NCBI GenBank assembly: GCA_947561395.2
Contig: OX387182.1
Coordinates: 53,653,283-53,717,282, forward strand
Length of the DNA stretch: 64,000 nt
Direction: 5' to 3'
DNA from: Buxus sempervirens
Lineage: Eukaryota; Streptophyta; Magnoliopsida; Buxales; Buxaceae
Both the position numbers and the translations under genes were made by a program. The notes beneath the pieces are model-generated. The model was given only the letters and a program-made list of their open reading frames with translations. It did no database searches and had not been told where the DNA came from. Below, piece by piece: positions 20,801 to 32,209 of the stretch (its first letter is position 1; the number at the start of each line of letters is the position of its first letter).

Positions 20801-23704
20801 CTACTGTGTAGGATCATCCCCGCGACCTCTGCCTCGTCCTCCTCTACGACCTCTCCCCCGAGATGATCGGCGCCTATAATAGGACAGTAGATGCTCCACC
20901 ATGTAGCGTGGTCTCCGTCCTATGAAGGACTAAAGCTGGTACTCGATGCAGTAGACCGATGTATCAGGGGAAGGGACAGGGACAGAATCAGAAGAAGCCT
21001 CTGGCTCCGCAGGAACCGGCTCGACCGGGCCCGCAGCTACAGTAGCCTCCACTCCCGCAGATCCAGATGGCCCAGCAGCATCAGAGGAAGGACCAGGGGC
21101 AGAAATATCTGGGTCAATAGAAAAATTAGAACATTGAAGTACCCGGATAAACCAAAGAGGGAAGAATTAAAGAAACTTACCAAGGACCTCAGGAGCAAGG
21201 TCAGGAACCACCATAGGAGATGAAGAGCCAGCAGGGACAGTCTCGGCAGGCAGGGGGGCTGCCTCAGGTACAGCCGAATCCTCGACGACGACAGCTTCAA
21301 CTCCTGCAACCACAGAAGGCTCGGCAGCAGTAGCAGGAGGACTAGGAGCTGTAATATCTGGTCAACAGAAAAAGTCAGAAATTGAAATATCAGGATAAAC
21401 CAAAGAATTAAAGCTATACTTACCAGGAGTATCCGCCATGGGATCCGCAGGAGCAGCTACCACCGGATCAGCAGATGAGACATCCACAGGAGCAGTAGCC
21501 CAAACGGGGGATGGATCAGGGGAAAAGAAGTCAGGCTCGAAAGCAGCATCCTGATCTGGGACTGGGCCCTGCACAAGTCAAATAGGCATATCAGAAATAT
21601 GACAATAAAAGAAACAAAAATATAAGAAGGCCAGATACCTGTCTAGCCTGAAGCTCAGCAACTAAGGCCTCCAGCTCCCTGATCCGGGCATCCCGCTGGG
21701 CCACAACCGCATCATGCTCAGCGATCATATCATCGATCGCGGCCCGCTGGCTCTCGAACCGATCCCGGATAGTATTCAGCTCGTGTACCTGCCAACAAGA
21801 ACAGAAGCATGGTCAGAAATGCATAAGGAAGGAAAAGGGGATGAAAATAGGAAGAGTACAAGGCTTACCGTGTCCTCATGGATCCGGATACGGATCCCGC
21901 CGATCTCTGTCACCCCGGCACGAGTGGGTCGATCCATCAAGCATCCAATAGATACCCTCTGGAACCACTCGTCGTAATCTCCATCTACTGTGAGCCCCTC
22001 CGCATCCATGAAATGATCGAGATGATCCACGTCAAAGCCGGGAAGGAGAGTATCGGGACCCACAGGAGGAGGCGGAACGGGGATGCGAAGTGCGCCCGTG
22101 TGCTGGAAGTACAGGCGCTCTCCTAAGTACATCACCCTACCAAGCTTCCCAAGGAAGCACTGGTAGGGCTGACGTCGGAGATCTCTCTCAAAAGCATCCT
22201 ATACTGCCATCTCACAGGCAACTCCAACATCCACGTCATCTGGACGGGATAGAATAAGCTGCAAAGAAGCAAAGTGGTCAGATACAGTCAAGAGGCAGAA
22301 AAGTAAAAGGAAAAGATAGAGGACTTACATCAGATCGGCGGGCACAGTCTAAGTGCACCCGGGCAGTACGAGGCTGGCTCCTATCAGCATCTCGAACCTG
22401 GGCCGACCATCGCAGGGCCACAGGGAAATCCGCAACCTCAGGAACCGGGGAGGGGCGGAAGAAGGTCATATAGGTGTACATGAACACCTAGCAAAAGAAA
22501 AATCAGTCAAGAAAAGATAAAGCCTAAGGAATTAAACCAGACAGATGAATGCAATACCTGTAGAATCTGCCAGAAGAACCGGCTGCTGACGCCATCACCT
22601 CTCGGAGACGCTAAGCCTCGAACCGCTCGACACAACCCGGCCAGAACGGTCCCATAAATAAGTCGACCCCAAGCCAGCTGGCGGGTCTGGCGGAGATCCC
22701 TCAAGGCATCCAAGAAGAGTGGACTGACGCTAGTGGTATCCTCCGGGAAGAAGCAGCTCCCCAGCATCAGCAAGAATACGTGCCGGAAGATAGGCACAAA
22801 GGCTGCATCCTCCACGGAGATGGTCTCGTGCCTCCTCTCAAAATGACGAGCCAGACTCTCCCGCAGCCAACTAATGGAGAGCCGGCCACTCCGCCCATCC
22901 CAAGCAGCAGGAGGCAAGGCCGGATATCCCAGGAGGAGGCCGATGTCCTCCACAGAAGGTCGCTCCAAGACGATGGTCCGCCCCGTCAGAGGAATGCCAG
23001 TGATCATCACGAAGTCGGAAGGGCGGATCCCTAGCTCCACGTCCGGTAGGTGGAAGGACTGAGTCTCCGGAAAATACCTCTCCATCATAGCAAAAATGAG
23101 AGGACGATCAGCTCTAAATGCAGGAATGCTGATGAAGTGATCAAGGTGGAACCTCCCAAACTCCCGCCTGAGTGCCGGAGACAGTGACTGAGCCAACTCG
23201 CTAAATCTACCCCAACTGCCTCGAAGATGGGAGGAATGATAAGGGAGCGGCACATCGGCCCTAATGCACATAGAGGGGTGGCTATCCAAGCCACTGAGGA
23301 GCTCTGTATCATGAACAGAGGCCCTCAGCTCCTCAGAGACCCCCGACAAAGCCACGACTGCACCATCCTGAGCCGCACCTCTGGCTCTACCTCGGCCTCC
23401 GCCACGGCCTCTCTCGCCCTCAAGAGCCTGATCGTGAACTCTGCCTCGCCCTCTGCCTCGACCACGAGCAGGTGCACCTACGGGCTAAATTTCAAGAGAA
23501 AAGTGTGAAGGTTGTGTAGGAAAGGAGAATAGAAGAAAGAAGAGAGAAAGAATTTTGAAAGCCTACCTCAGCAGAGCTCTCTCGGGGGACATCTAGCGGC
23601 TCCGACAGGGTGGCGCTGGAGCTCGCCTCTGTCCGAACCCGCGAACTAGAGGGCTGATCAACTGGGTCAGCCTCCTCTCTAACGTGGGAACGACTCCTAG
23701 CCAT
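20801..23704 (-). pseudogene. Antisense gene aORF1 of element A: RG-rich / plant mobile domain protein, eight coding exons (two nonsense codons)
   Basis: Exons on the reverse strand: 23704-23567, 23484-22558, 22487-22329, 22258-21869, 21788-21639, 21568-21424, 21357-21181 and 21108-20801. All introns have GT donors and AG acceptors. The exons sum to 2394 nt, a multiple of three (797 codons plus stop). Exon 2 has an RG-rich segment (RGRGRGRGR), then a plant-mobile-domain-like core (RYFPETQSFHLPDVELGI ... ITGIPLTGRTI). Exons 3-4 continue it, exon 5 is a coiled coil (RDARIRELEALVAELQARQ), exons 6-8 are A/P/S-rich, and the last residues are RG-rich again. Stops at 22199-22201 and 20930-20932 are both CAG to TAG. 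The exon structure is shared with element C. RG repeats suggest nucleic-acid binding; that is inference. Confidence 0.85.
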
Positions 23705-24689
23705 CTACACAGGGAAGTGTTTTATGAATTTCAAAGTTGGTTTTGCTCCCAGTTCACATTCAGTCTTACATAATTTTTCCAAATTATCATGAATTGTGGG
23801 TATTTTATCTGTTTTAGAAAGCGTTTGGTATTTCTGCCTATATCAACAATTTTATGCTAAGTTGTTTATCAAAAATTTTGTTTCTAAGGCATTTCCAAAT
23901 ATGGTCCTAATGTTTCTGGGAGGATTAATATTTTCTTAATTACCAGGTGTAATCAGGAAAAATGTGCAAAGCAAGATCCTAGCAAGAACTGCATGCGATT
24001 AAGTCCTACAAAATCTCAAGAGACCAACAGAAGCACTACCTTGTGGGGAAAAGTTCCAAGTTGAGAAGCCTGAGTCCAACAAGTGATCCAAATTCAAGCT
24101 AAGAAGTGGCAATCGAATTGGGAAAAAGGGCAATGCAATTCAGAAGTCTCTACATCCTAACAAAAGCATCGAAGTAATCATGCCAGGGTTGCGAGAAAAA
24201 AAATCCATGCATACAATCAGCAAGTGAATACCCACTAACAGTCAAAGTGCTTGGGTATGGATATCATCAAAGACGCAAATCATGGTCATCAAGAGTTATA
24301 GCATAATTGCAGCACCCAATCACAATCATGGTATTACAATCAAAAATGCAGCATGGTTCAATTGCAACATGGAATGAAAATCCAAATTAAAGCATGGCAT
24401 TAAGCAGCCTGTCATTCAAAAGACCAGGTAATCAGATTCCACTGACAGACAGTTCAAGAAACTGACAGGATCAATGTAGAAGGCAAGCAACAGCATCTTA
24501 GGCATGGGTAAATATCAACAAGGCCATTTTCAATCATACATTTGATCACAACAAAGGAAAAAGTGGCATCTAATCATGCTCAAGCAAGTCAAGGCATAAT
24601 CTGTGGAGAATCAACTGTTTGCAATGCTAAAATAGTATCGACAGCTAAAGCAGGCTATTGGAAAATCAGTAATGAGTTCCAAGACTTAC
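23705..24689 (-). other. 5' UTR intron of aORF1 (element A)
   Basis: Non-coding stretch between a donor (GATTCAG|GTAAGTC, exon end at 24690) and an acceptor CCTGTGTAG that touches the ATG at 23704. Element C keeps a donor near 40790 and an acceptor TGCATGTAG directly before its ATG. No open frame of note. It accounts for the otherwise gene-free 1 kb here. Confidence 0.6.
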
Positions 24690-25019
24690 CTGAATCGGAG
24701 ACAGGAAATTAGCTGTGGGAAGCAAGGGCAAGGAAGCACGAAATGCTCGAGTCGCCGATGCTGAGGTGAAGTTATCAACCGATGGTGGTCGAGCGGAAAA
24801 CCAAGGGACCAAACAAGGGCTTGGTCGCAGCTGTCGAATGCAATTCGCCGGAGCTACAAGTCGTCGCCGGCAGCAATAGGGGGCACCGGAGTTGCTGGAG
24901 ATCGCCGGAGAATGATGAAGAGTCGTCGAGGTGAAGGAGAAGAAGAGGGTAGCCGGTCTTTGTAATCAGGGAAGAAAGAAGAGAAGGGGAAAAGTCGCGG
25001 TCGCGCGCGACTTATAAAA
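24690..25019 (-). promoter_or_regulatory. aORF1 leader exon and TATA box (element A)
   Basis: TTTTATAA on the reverse strand at 25012-25019 lies 7 bp from the first palindrome unit. The leader downstream is C/G-rich (GTCGCGCGCGACCGCGACTT just after the TATA box) and resembles the element C leader at 40436-40790. Element C has a decayed TATA (TTTTATTAAG). Confidence 0.7.
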
Positions 25020-25025
25020 CCCCGG

Positions 25026-25089
25026 TTATCCGGTCACTCAGACCGGATACAAGCAAGCCCAAGCTTATCCGGATACACATACCGGATAC
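25026..25089 (-). promoter_or_regulatory. Palindrome pair upstream of aORF1 (element A)
   Basis: Two 25-bp units at 25026-25050 and 25065-25089, 39 bp apart. Element C also has two units, not four, at its aORF1 promoter (40358 and 40397), so the copy number is promoter-specific. Confidence 0.88.
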
Positions 25090-25259
25090 AAAAGAAGAAA
25101 AAAGAAAAAAAACAGAAAAAACAGAAAAAATAGGAAAAAACAGAAAAAATAGAAAAAAAAACAGAAAAGGAAATGAAAAAAAAAAGAAAAAAGAAAAAAA
25201 AAGAGAGAAAAAGAAAAAAGGAAAAGAAAAAGAGAAAAAAAAAAAGGGAAAAAGAGCAA
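25090..25259 (+). repeat. Polypurine tract of about 170 bp next to the aORF1 promoter
   Basis: Almost pure A/G on the element-sense strand (runs of GAAAA, AGAAAAA, GGGAAA). Element C has a matching tract of about 200 bp at 40158-40356 (pyrimidine on the + strand, purine in element sense), in the same place just upstream of the aORF1 palindromes. Lysine-rich or Phe-rich frames here are artefacts. Confidence 0.8.
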
Positions 25260-25652
25260 ACTTGTGCTATAATTCTTACTATTTTCTCAAAATCCCTATT
25301 TTGCCTTAAAATCCACCTCACAACCACGAGACCTCGGTGGAATTTAGGGCAACCTTGGGGAAATGTGCTGGTCAAAAGGATGATATCCACTCAATTTTCA
25401 ACTTGGTTTGATAAAAAATCAGTTTTTTAAAAAAATCCTATTTTTGGGCTTAAAATCCACTTCATAGCCACGAGAGCTCAGTGGAATTTAAGAACTCTTG
25501 GAGAGATGCCCTCCTTAAAGTTAGGGCTTTTTGGCAAATCTCCACCCAAAAATTGTTTTCTACAAAATTGAATTGAACCGAGCAAATCATGCTCAAGGGA
25601 ATGCAATTTGGGCTTGTCTACTCTTTGCAGCTCACTGCTTCGCAGCTCCCGC
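25260..25652 (+). other. Pre-3' LTR spacer of element A
   Basis: No gene. Contains two imperfect direct copies of a block with TTAAAATCCAC(C/T)TCA - CCACGAGA - TC(G/A)GTGGAATTTA (about 25308-25345 and 25448-25490). The same doubled block is in element C (39925-40120, reversed). Confidence 0.65.
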
Positions 25653-25664
25653 AAAGAGGGGCAG
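25653..25664 (+). other. Polypurine tract for plus-strand priming (element A)
   Basis: AAAGAGGGGCAG ends one base before the 3' LTR. The same tract (reverse strand 39752-39766) precedes the LTR of element C, and element B has AAAGAGGGGCAAC before its LTR. Confidence 0.85.
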
Positions 25665-25665
25665 T

Positions 25666-27946
25666 TGTAGACACCCCAAATTGCACAAACAATCATCAAA
25701 AATCATTATCTTCTTGAAAGCCAACACAGAAATTGAAGAAAATGAACTTTTACCTGTATCTGGTTACTCAGGCCGAATACAAGTACTCCTTTGTGTATCC
25801 TGTAGGACATACCGGATACATGTGAGCCTTAGTGTATCCGGTACCATGTACCGGATACCTTAAGGCCCTTTTGTATCCGGTCTGATATACCGGATACATT
25901 AAGTTTGCTCAAAATTAGGGTTTTCCGAGAGAAATCACTTGTTACCATCATGTCCCTCATTTAATGAGGGGAAATCTCGGAAACAACCTTAGGGTTAAGG
26001 TTGGTGGGTTCTAGACATTAGGTTGTGTCTACCAATGACCTTAGCCTTTGCCTATAAATAAGAGGCTCCTCTTCAAGCAAAGGACCAAGTTTTTGGAGAT
26101 CGAAAAACTCCGAGTGAAGAAGGGAACCGCCGCCGGATTGCTTCCAGAACCCCAGGTAAGCCTCAACCCTCATTTATTTTCTGTATTTAATTTATTAGAT
26201 CTAGATCTCTTCTTCTACCTTTCTGTAAAATAAAGCCTCTTTTTGTGTGTGAAAATCCTTCCCCGGCTCAAAGTATCTCAAGACTCCCCTAGCCGTTAAA
26301 CGTGAAGGCGGGATCTAGGAGAAACGAGACTGGGGATTGACCCTAGTGCTAGAACCCATGTAGCATAAGGCTTTTGAATGATTGAAAACCGTTCTATAAT
26401 CAAAGTACCCTTGATTATCTCGAAGAACCGTGTTTAACGGGGAGAGAGAACAGAGGGAAACGATAATGGAACGGAACCCTAGGCTATGCTAGAACCTATC
26501 TTGTTGAATCTATATGCATGATATGTTGTTGTATTAATCTTGCTTGGTTTTTCACTCTTGCACACATATTACACTCTTTTGGTGGAATAGGCTCATATTT
26601 AGGGTTTATTGCATCTATTGTGATAAATCTCAAATAAATGACCTCAATCAATTCTGGAATGTTTTGCAATGATTTTTAAAGGTTTTATATTCATTTTGCA
26701 CGAATCACACACTTTTTGGCACATTTTTGCATTGGTTTTACTCAAAAAGGGCCTAACTGGACAGCACCTGTACCCTTACTTCGAACGCTCATAACTTCAT
26801 CGTCCGGATGAATTTTGGAGCGATTCCAAAACAATGGGAAAGGTGATGCTGTCTAATTTATGTCCATCAAATTTCATAAATTTCCACCAAACGGATTTTT
26901 GACACCTCTCTGTCGAAGTTAAGTGGACAGTTCAGGTTCAAATACAGAACTTGTCACTTCGACGGAGTGCCGTGTCTTCGTTTTAAGTCCGATTTGGGTG
27001 ATTTTTGTTTCGGAGTACTCCTTTATGAGTCTATTTTCAAATCCAGTTGGTTTCATAATTTTTGGATTCCATTTGAATTATTGGTAGCCGATTTACTCAG
27101 AACTGCTCAATGGCATTTTTCTGGGTGAATCTGTGATCTTCGGGGCCTGTTCGGGATATCACCCAAGGCACATCCGAAGGGATTTATGTATAAGGCTAGT
27201 TTCTTTTGAAAGATGGCCATACAGACTTCAATCCCACCAAATTTCGTGGATTTTTATGGAGTGGATTTTTCTAGACAATTTTCCAAAGTTGCCCACTCGT
27301 CACTTTTAAAAATCCCCAGCAGCAACTTCAAAGGAGCATAACTCCTAGGATTTTAATCGGAATGCAGTAAAATTTTGCATAAGACCCTTATTTACTATAA
27401 TCTTTCAAATGAATTTAGTTTGGCTTATCTAAAATTGGATTTGAATGATTTCAAGACAAATGGCATTACTTTTCACCGAATTTTCCGGATTTGATTCAAC
27501 TTGGTTTTTGAGTAACTTGTGCTTTGATTTCCATCTTTTGAGATATTCCAGAAATGATATTGACATAAGGGAAGATCTAAAATCCATTTGGATCCTCATG
27601 TGAAAATATCATACATTGGTCTTTTTTCAAGGTTCTCTATGATTTTAGCAAGCTTTCTATTTTTGCATGAACATACACTTGGCAACCACTTCGTGTGGAT
27701 GAATAGGGGTGCCTAACACCTTCCCCCGTTCATAATCTAATCCCCTTACCCATCTCTGGATTTTATTTTCAAGTAGGGTTATTTTTACCTTAGAATTTGC
27801 CCTTTTTCACTTTTTGCTTATATTTGAACTCTTTGGTGTCCATTCTCACCCCAAAATCATGAATGGTGGCGACTCTCCCGTTTTTGCGTTGAGCCCGTGT
27901 GTTGACAGAGGGATGATCATTCCGGTGATTTTTTCCATGTCTCAGA
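25666..27946 (+). repeat. 3' LTR of element A
   Basis: 2281 bp, starting TGTAGACACC and ending CTCAGA, followed by the GGCGT duplication. It repeats the palindrome array (25756-25897), TATA box (about 26053), splice donor (about 26156) and U5 of the 5' LTR. It keeps the 33-bp segment at about 27796-27828 that the 5' LTR has lost. Confidence 0.95.
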
Positions 27947-27951
27947 GGCGT

Positions 27952-29060
27952 ATTCACGAGCTGATGAAAAAACAAAAAAAAACCGTCACAGTGTATTCAC
28001 ACATTGGACACAAAAGAGATTGGAATCAAAATCACTGACGGATAAATCAGAAATTGGTAGGGGAATGTCCCAGTATAGTTTGTGATATCAGAGCTGTTGA
28101 TACATGAATTTGAAATCGGTAGACAAAAAAAAAAAAAAGGGATTGAGAAAGAAAAAAAGAAAGAAAGAAAGAAAGAAAAAGAAGAAGAAAAGAAGAGAAG
28201 TGGACAAAGACAAAATGAACAAAATGTCTCCTACAAAAGTTGCCATGTATTCACACATAGGACGCAAAAAGAGTCATCACAATGTATCCACACATTGGTT
28301 GACAAAAGTTTGTGAAGCCACCAACAAGTAAGTCAGCTTCGAATATAATTAAGACAAAAAAGGACAGAGACAAAATTCGTCACCGTGTATCCACATATGG
28401 GACGCAGAAATAGTCATCACAATGTATCCACACATTGGTTGACAAAAGTTTGGAAGGCCACCGACAAATAAATCAGCTTTGAATTAAGATAAAAAGACAG
28501 AGACAAAAGTCGTCATGTATTCACACATGGGACGCAAAAAGAGTCATCACAATGTATCCACACATTGATTGACAAAAGTTTGTGAAGCCACCAACAAGTA
28601 AGTCAGCTTCAAATATAATTAAGACAAAAAAGGACAGAGACAAAATTCGTCACCGTGTATCCACACATGGGACGAAGAAAGAGTCATCACAATGTATCTA
28701 CACATTGGTTGACAAAAGTTTGTGAAGCCACCGACAAGTAAGTCAGATTTGAATCAAAACAAAAAGACAGAAAAAGAGTCACCATGTATTCTCACATGGG
28801 ACATAGACAAAATTCGTTACCTTGTATCCACACATGGGATGCAAAGAAAGTCATCACAATGCATCCACACATTGGTTGACCAAAGTTTGTGAAGCCACCG
28901 ACAAATAAGTCAGCTTTGAATCAAGACAAAAAGACAGAAAAAGAGTCACCATGCATTCTCACATGGGACACAAACAAAATTCGTCACCGTGTATCCACAC
29001 ATGGGACGCAGAAAGAGTCATAATGTATTCACACATTAATTGACCAAAGTTTGTGGTACC
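27952..29060 (+). repeat. Tandem hairpin repeats of element B (right half)
   Basis: Continuation of the array at 774-1299, here with a unit of about 135-170 bp: GTATCCACACATGGGACGC - AGTCATCACAATGTATCCACACATTGG - GACAAAAGTTTG. Hairpins with loop ATTCAC or ATCCAC and arms CCATGT/ACATGG or CAATGT/ACATTG recur. A purine-rich low-complexity stretch lies at about 28124-28203. Confidence 0.85.
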
Positions 29061-30613
29061 AACGCCGCCAGTGATTAAACTGAAGGCTGGCTGAGGCACA
29101 CCTGGGTGTTGTTTTTCAACTCACCCCCTGCGGAGACTTTACATTGTCCAATCCTGAGATACTGAGTTCAAACCAACTTGGTTAACTTTGGGTTCCCTTT
29201 CCCAGCCGTTTGGCTAAAATAGACCAGTTTAACTCTGGGTTCCCTTTTCCAGCCGTTTGGCTAAAATAGACCAATTTAACCCTGGGTTTTCTTTCCTAGC
29301 CGTTTGGCTAAAATAGACCAGTTTAACTTTGGGTTCCCTTTCCCAGCCGTTTGGCTAAAACATACCAGTTTAACCTCGGGTTCCCTTTCCCAGCCGTTTG
29401 GCTAAAATAGACCTGTTCAACTTCGGGTTCCCTTTCCCAGCCGTTTGGGTAAAATAGACCAAATTTAACTTTGGGTTCTCTCTTCCAGCCGTTTGGCTAA
29501 AATAGATCAGGTCCAGGGTTCTCTTCCCAATCATTCCAAATGATTAAAATAGATCAATTTGTCTTTGGGTTCTCTTCCCCAACTGTTAAAATAGATCTGT
29601 AATCAAGTACCAAAATAACTTTCTGAAGTCCATACCTGTTAAAATCCTGAAAAGGCCCAAGTCCCCAGAGGAGTACCACTACTCAAGCTCTTCAGAAAAA
29701 GCCCATGGAGTTGCTTGACTAGTTGAAGATTACATCAATCCCCAGCAGATCAAGCACTAATGTTTTGTTCCTTGTACAGGTTCAAACAGGGAAGAAATAA
29801 GACATAAGATGAACATGAGAAAGGACACTTTCTTCCCCATCAGAGGTCTCTTCCCTTTCATCCCCAGCGGAGCTCAGAAGAAAGAAGATCGTCAAGATCC
29901 TCAGACCCTCCGACAAAACTTCAAGAGGAAAGAGAGACATCACAATAATCCCCAGAGAGTCATCTAGACGGATCGTATTCCCACCAAATCCCCAGTGGAG
30001 CTACATTAAACTGGGAGGTCCCCGCAAGAAAGCTCTTTGAAACAGCAAACTCTTCAAGAAAAAAAAGAAGACGAAGAAAAGCAAAGTAATAACGGGCCAA
30101 TTCACCCCCTCTTGTAAATTTTGATTCCCACTTTTGTAAATAGCATAGGCTAGAGTAGATGTGTGTGGTCTCCAAGATGATGGGCAGCAGCGCGAAAGCC
30201 TCATCCCGTTCTCCCACCTTCACTCCTAGTCCCTAACCTTGGTCTAGCATCCTCCTTTAAAAAAAACTCAAGGAATCAAGAAGAAATCAAAACTGAAGTC
30301 ACTAAAAGCTTTAATGGAACAAATAAGAAGAAAAGAACATTGTTAAGTGCCTTGCATCAACGCTGAAACAGGCTGATGAGCTCAGATTTAATCCTATCTT
30401 CCTTTTCAAAAACAAAGAACTAAGGAACAGCCTTATTCAAACCCGAAAGAGGGTATAGGGATTCCAAAGTGAGGAAGTGATACCAGACATCTGACACTTC
30501 CTTTTCACTAAAAACAATTCAATGATTGAGCTCGTCGACCATGTCGGCAGAAATGCAAGGTGCAAAAATAAGGTTCTTTTTCTTCTTTGCCGTTCATCCC
30601 CCAAAGTGACTCC
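29061..30613 (+). mobile_element. Element B pre-LTR region with an about 60-bp tandem repeat
   Basis: From about 29160 to 29590 there are roughly seven to eight units of about 58-60 bp: GGTTCCCTTTCCCAGCCGTTTGGCTAAAATAGACC. Each carries the small hairpin AGCC-GTTT-GGCT; a late unit replaces it by AATCATT-CCA-AATGATT. The rest (29600-30613) has no recognisable gene; phrases around CCCCAG(A/C) recur. The region leads into the B polypurine tract. Confidence 0.75.
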
Positions 30614-30629
30614 GGCAAAGAGGGGCAAC
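30614..30629 (+). other. Polypurine tract of element B
   Basis: GGCAAAGAGGGGCAAC directly precedes the LTR start at 30630. It is nearly identical to the tract of elements A and C, which supports a common Tat ancestry. Confidence 0.8.
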
Positions 30630-31197
30630 TGTTATCACCTAATTTTTGCACCCCCAAAATAAAGAAAAATGAAAAGTCAAACTAAAGCCAAACCCTAAGG
30701 GGGTCAAAAAATTGACTTTTCGATTCAAGTCAATTTTGCCATCAAACTTCATCTCATTAAAAAGAACATTTCGACACAGTTCCAATGCAACTAAGTTTGC
30801 TGGAATCGGAGTCCAGATGAGAAAAATATGAGCTGGTAAAACTTTTGGGGAGCAAAACTTTGACTTTTTGCTCAACCAATTCAGCTACCAAACTTAATTC
30901 CAATGGAAAGGTGGTTCCAAGCCGGTTCCAACGACACCAAATTTGCTGAAATCGAACATCAGACGGAAAAGTTATGGGCAGTTGAAATTTCAAAGAAAGC
31001 TGCCCATGTGGCAAAACAGCAGCAAAAAGCAGAATAAATGAATGAAATAATCATTTAATAGAAATATCTTTATTTTTTTATATTTTAATAAAATAATCTC
31101 GTTTTTATAATATAATAATCATAAAATCGGAATAAAATCTTTTTAAAAATCAAATTGGAGAAAAACTTGAAATCCGAACATTTAAAAAATGTGCGTG

Positions 31198-31384
31198 CTC
31201 GTATTTGAAGTACGGGCGAGGCATGCCCATATTTGAAATACGGGCAAGCTTCTAGAAGGGAACTCGTGTCGCTGTACGGCGGGACAAGCGTCCCGTACGG
31301 CCGATTTTGCGAGATTTGAAAATGTGCGTTTTTCGGCCGTATTTGAATTACGGGCAAGGCATGCCCGTACTTCAAATACGGGCA
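31198..31384 (+). promoter_or_regulatory. Palindrome array in element B U3 (different sequence, same place)
   Basis: Five inverted-repeat units at about 31198-31217, 31225-31246, 31270-31302, 31335-31356 and 31362-31384. The type arm is GCCCGTA(T/C)TT with AAATACGGGC; one unit instead uses GTACGGCGGGAC with GTCCCGTAC. The register is less regular than in elements A and C. Confidence 0.75.
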
Positions 31385-31397
31385 CGACATTTTTGCC

Positions 31398-31405
31398 TAT
31401 AAATA
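31398..31405 (+). promoter_or_regulatory. TATA box of element B LTR
   Basis: TATAAATA, 13 bp after the last palindrome unit, in the same relation as at the aORF promoters and in the nested solo LTR. Confidence 0.78.
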
Positions 31406-32209
31406 GAGAGGCCAGCCCCCCCATTCGAGGAAGCCATGTCTTAAGGCCTCCTCCCTCTCCCTCTCCTGCTAACCATGACCAACCCCTGCTCAGATGCTGC
31501 CACCCCAGTTCCAAACACTAGAATACCCAAAACACCCCTGAAATGCTGCCAAACCTTTTCCCTTTCATCCTTTAAACATAGAAAACCCAAAGAACCCTTT
31601 TCAAAACCCAATTTGAAAACCCAAGGAGACGTGGAAGCGATGCCGAATTCTCTGGAGAACTCATCACCTCAGGAAGGTAATAGCAAAGCAAAGGTTCTGG
31701 TAACATTTTCTTCAATACACGTATATTAAATGAGTTTCTTTCTAAAATCTTTACTATTTAATTCATTGTCTACTTCGTTATTCGTTTTGATCTCAACTCA
31801 TTTGCCTTGTTTATGTATGGATTTGTTCTCCCCATAATATGGGAGAGAATTTACTTGAAGGGAGGAAAGAGCAATTCTAAATCAAGATGGACACTTGGAC
31901 AAACTTTAAACCAATCTAGTTAATCCATTTTGTTTACTTAATATAGAAGGATATGTCCTTCTTAAAAAATTGCTGTATCCCATGTCCCCCTCTCTCTTTC
32001 CATTCTTAATGATGGCCATGAGTGATTACAAGATGAACCTACCACTTCAAAGAGCACAAAAGAAAGGGAGAGAAGAACTTCAAGCCCAAAAGAAGCAAAT
32101 GTACTGTTACAGAAAAGGATGAACACTCCAACAGATGTTGCAGAAAGCTCCCAAGAGGCCACGGAATGGATCCCAAGCAGAATCGGCACAAAAAATGCAA
32201 ATCTGAGTG

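Larger units (their letters stand above)
1305..27946 (+). mobile_element. Element A: complete Tat/Ogre-type Ty3/gypsy retrotransposon
   Basis: Full-length element of about 26.6 kb including a nested 3.2-kb solo LTR. Order: 5' LTR, PBS, about 3.6 kb of its own repeat-rich 5' region, gag-protease-G-patch, RT/RNase H/second RNase H/integrase, two spliced genes on the opposite strand, polypurine tract, 3' LTR. The second RNase H, tRNA-Arg-like PBS, very long 5' region and antisense genes between pol and the 3' LTR place it in the Tat lineage (Ogre, Retand and Grande relatives). It inserted into the tandem array of element B with GGCGT duplicated. Pol carries three nonsense codons and both antisense genes carry two each, so this copy is not autonomous. 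Confidence 0.93.

Noticed and set aside
21037..21309. Long + strand and alternate-frame frames within aORF1 (also 22780-23062, 43330-43960)
   Set aside because: They are mirror frames of the GC-rich exons; the exon model explains the conserved splice sites and frame.
25065..25390. Lysine- or phenylalanine-rich proteins (also around 40006-40564 and 28082-28331)
   Set aside because: They are low-complexity purine/pyrimidine tracts read in frame; not genes.
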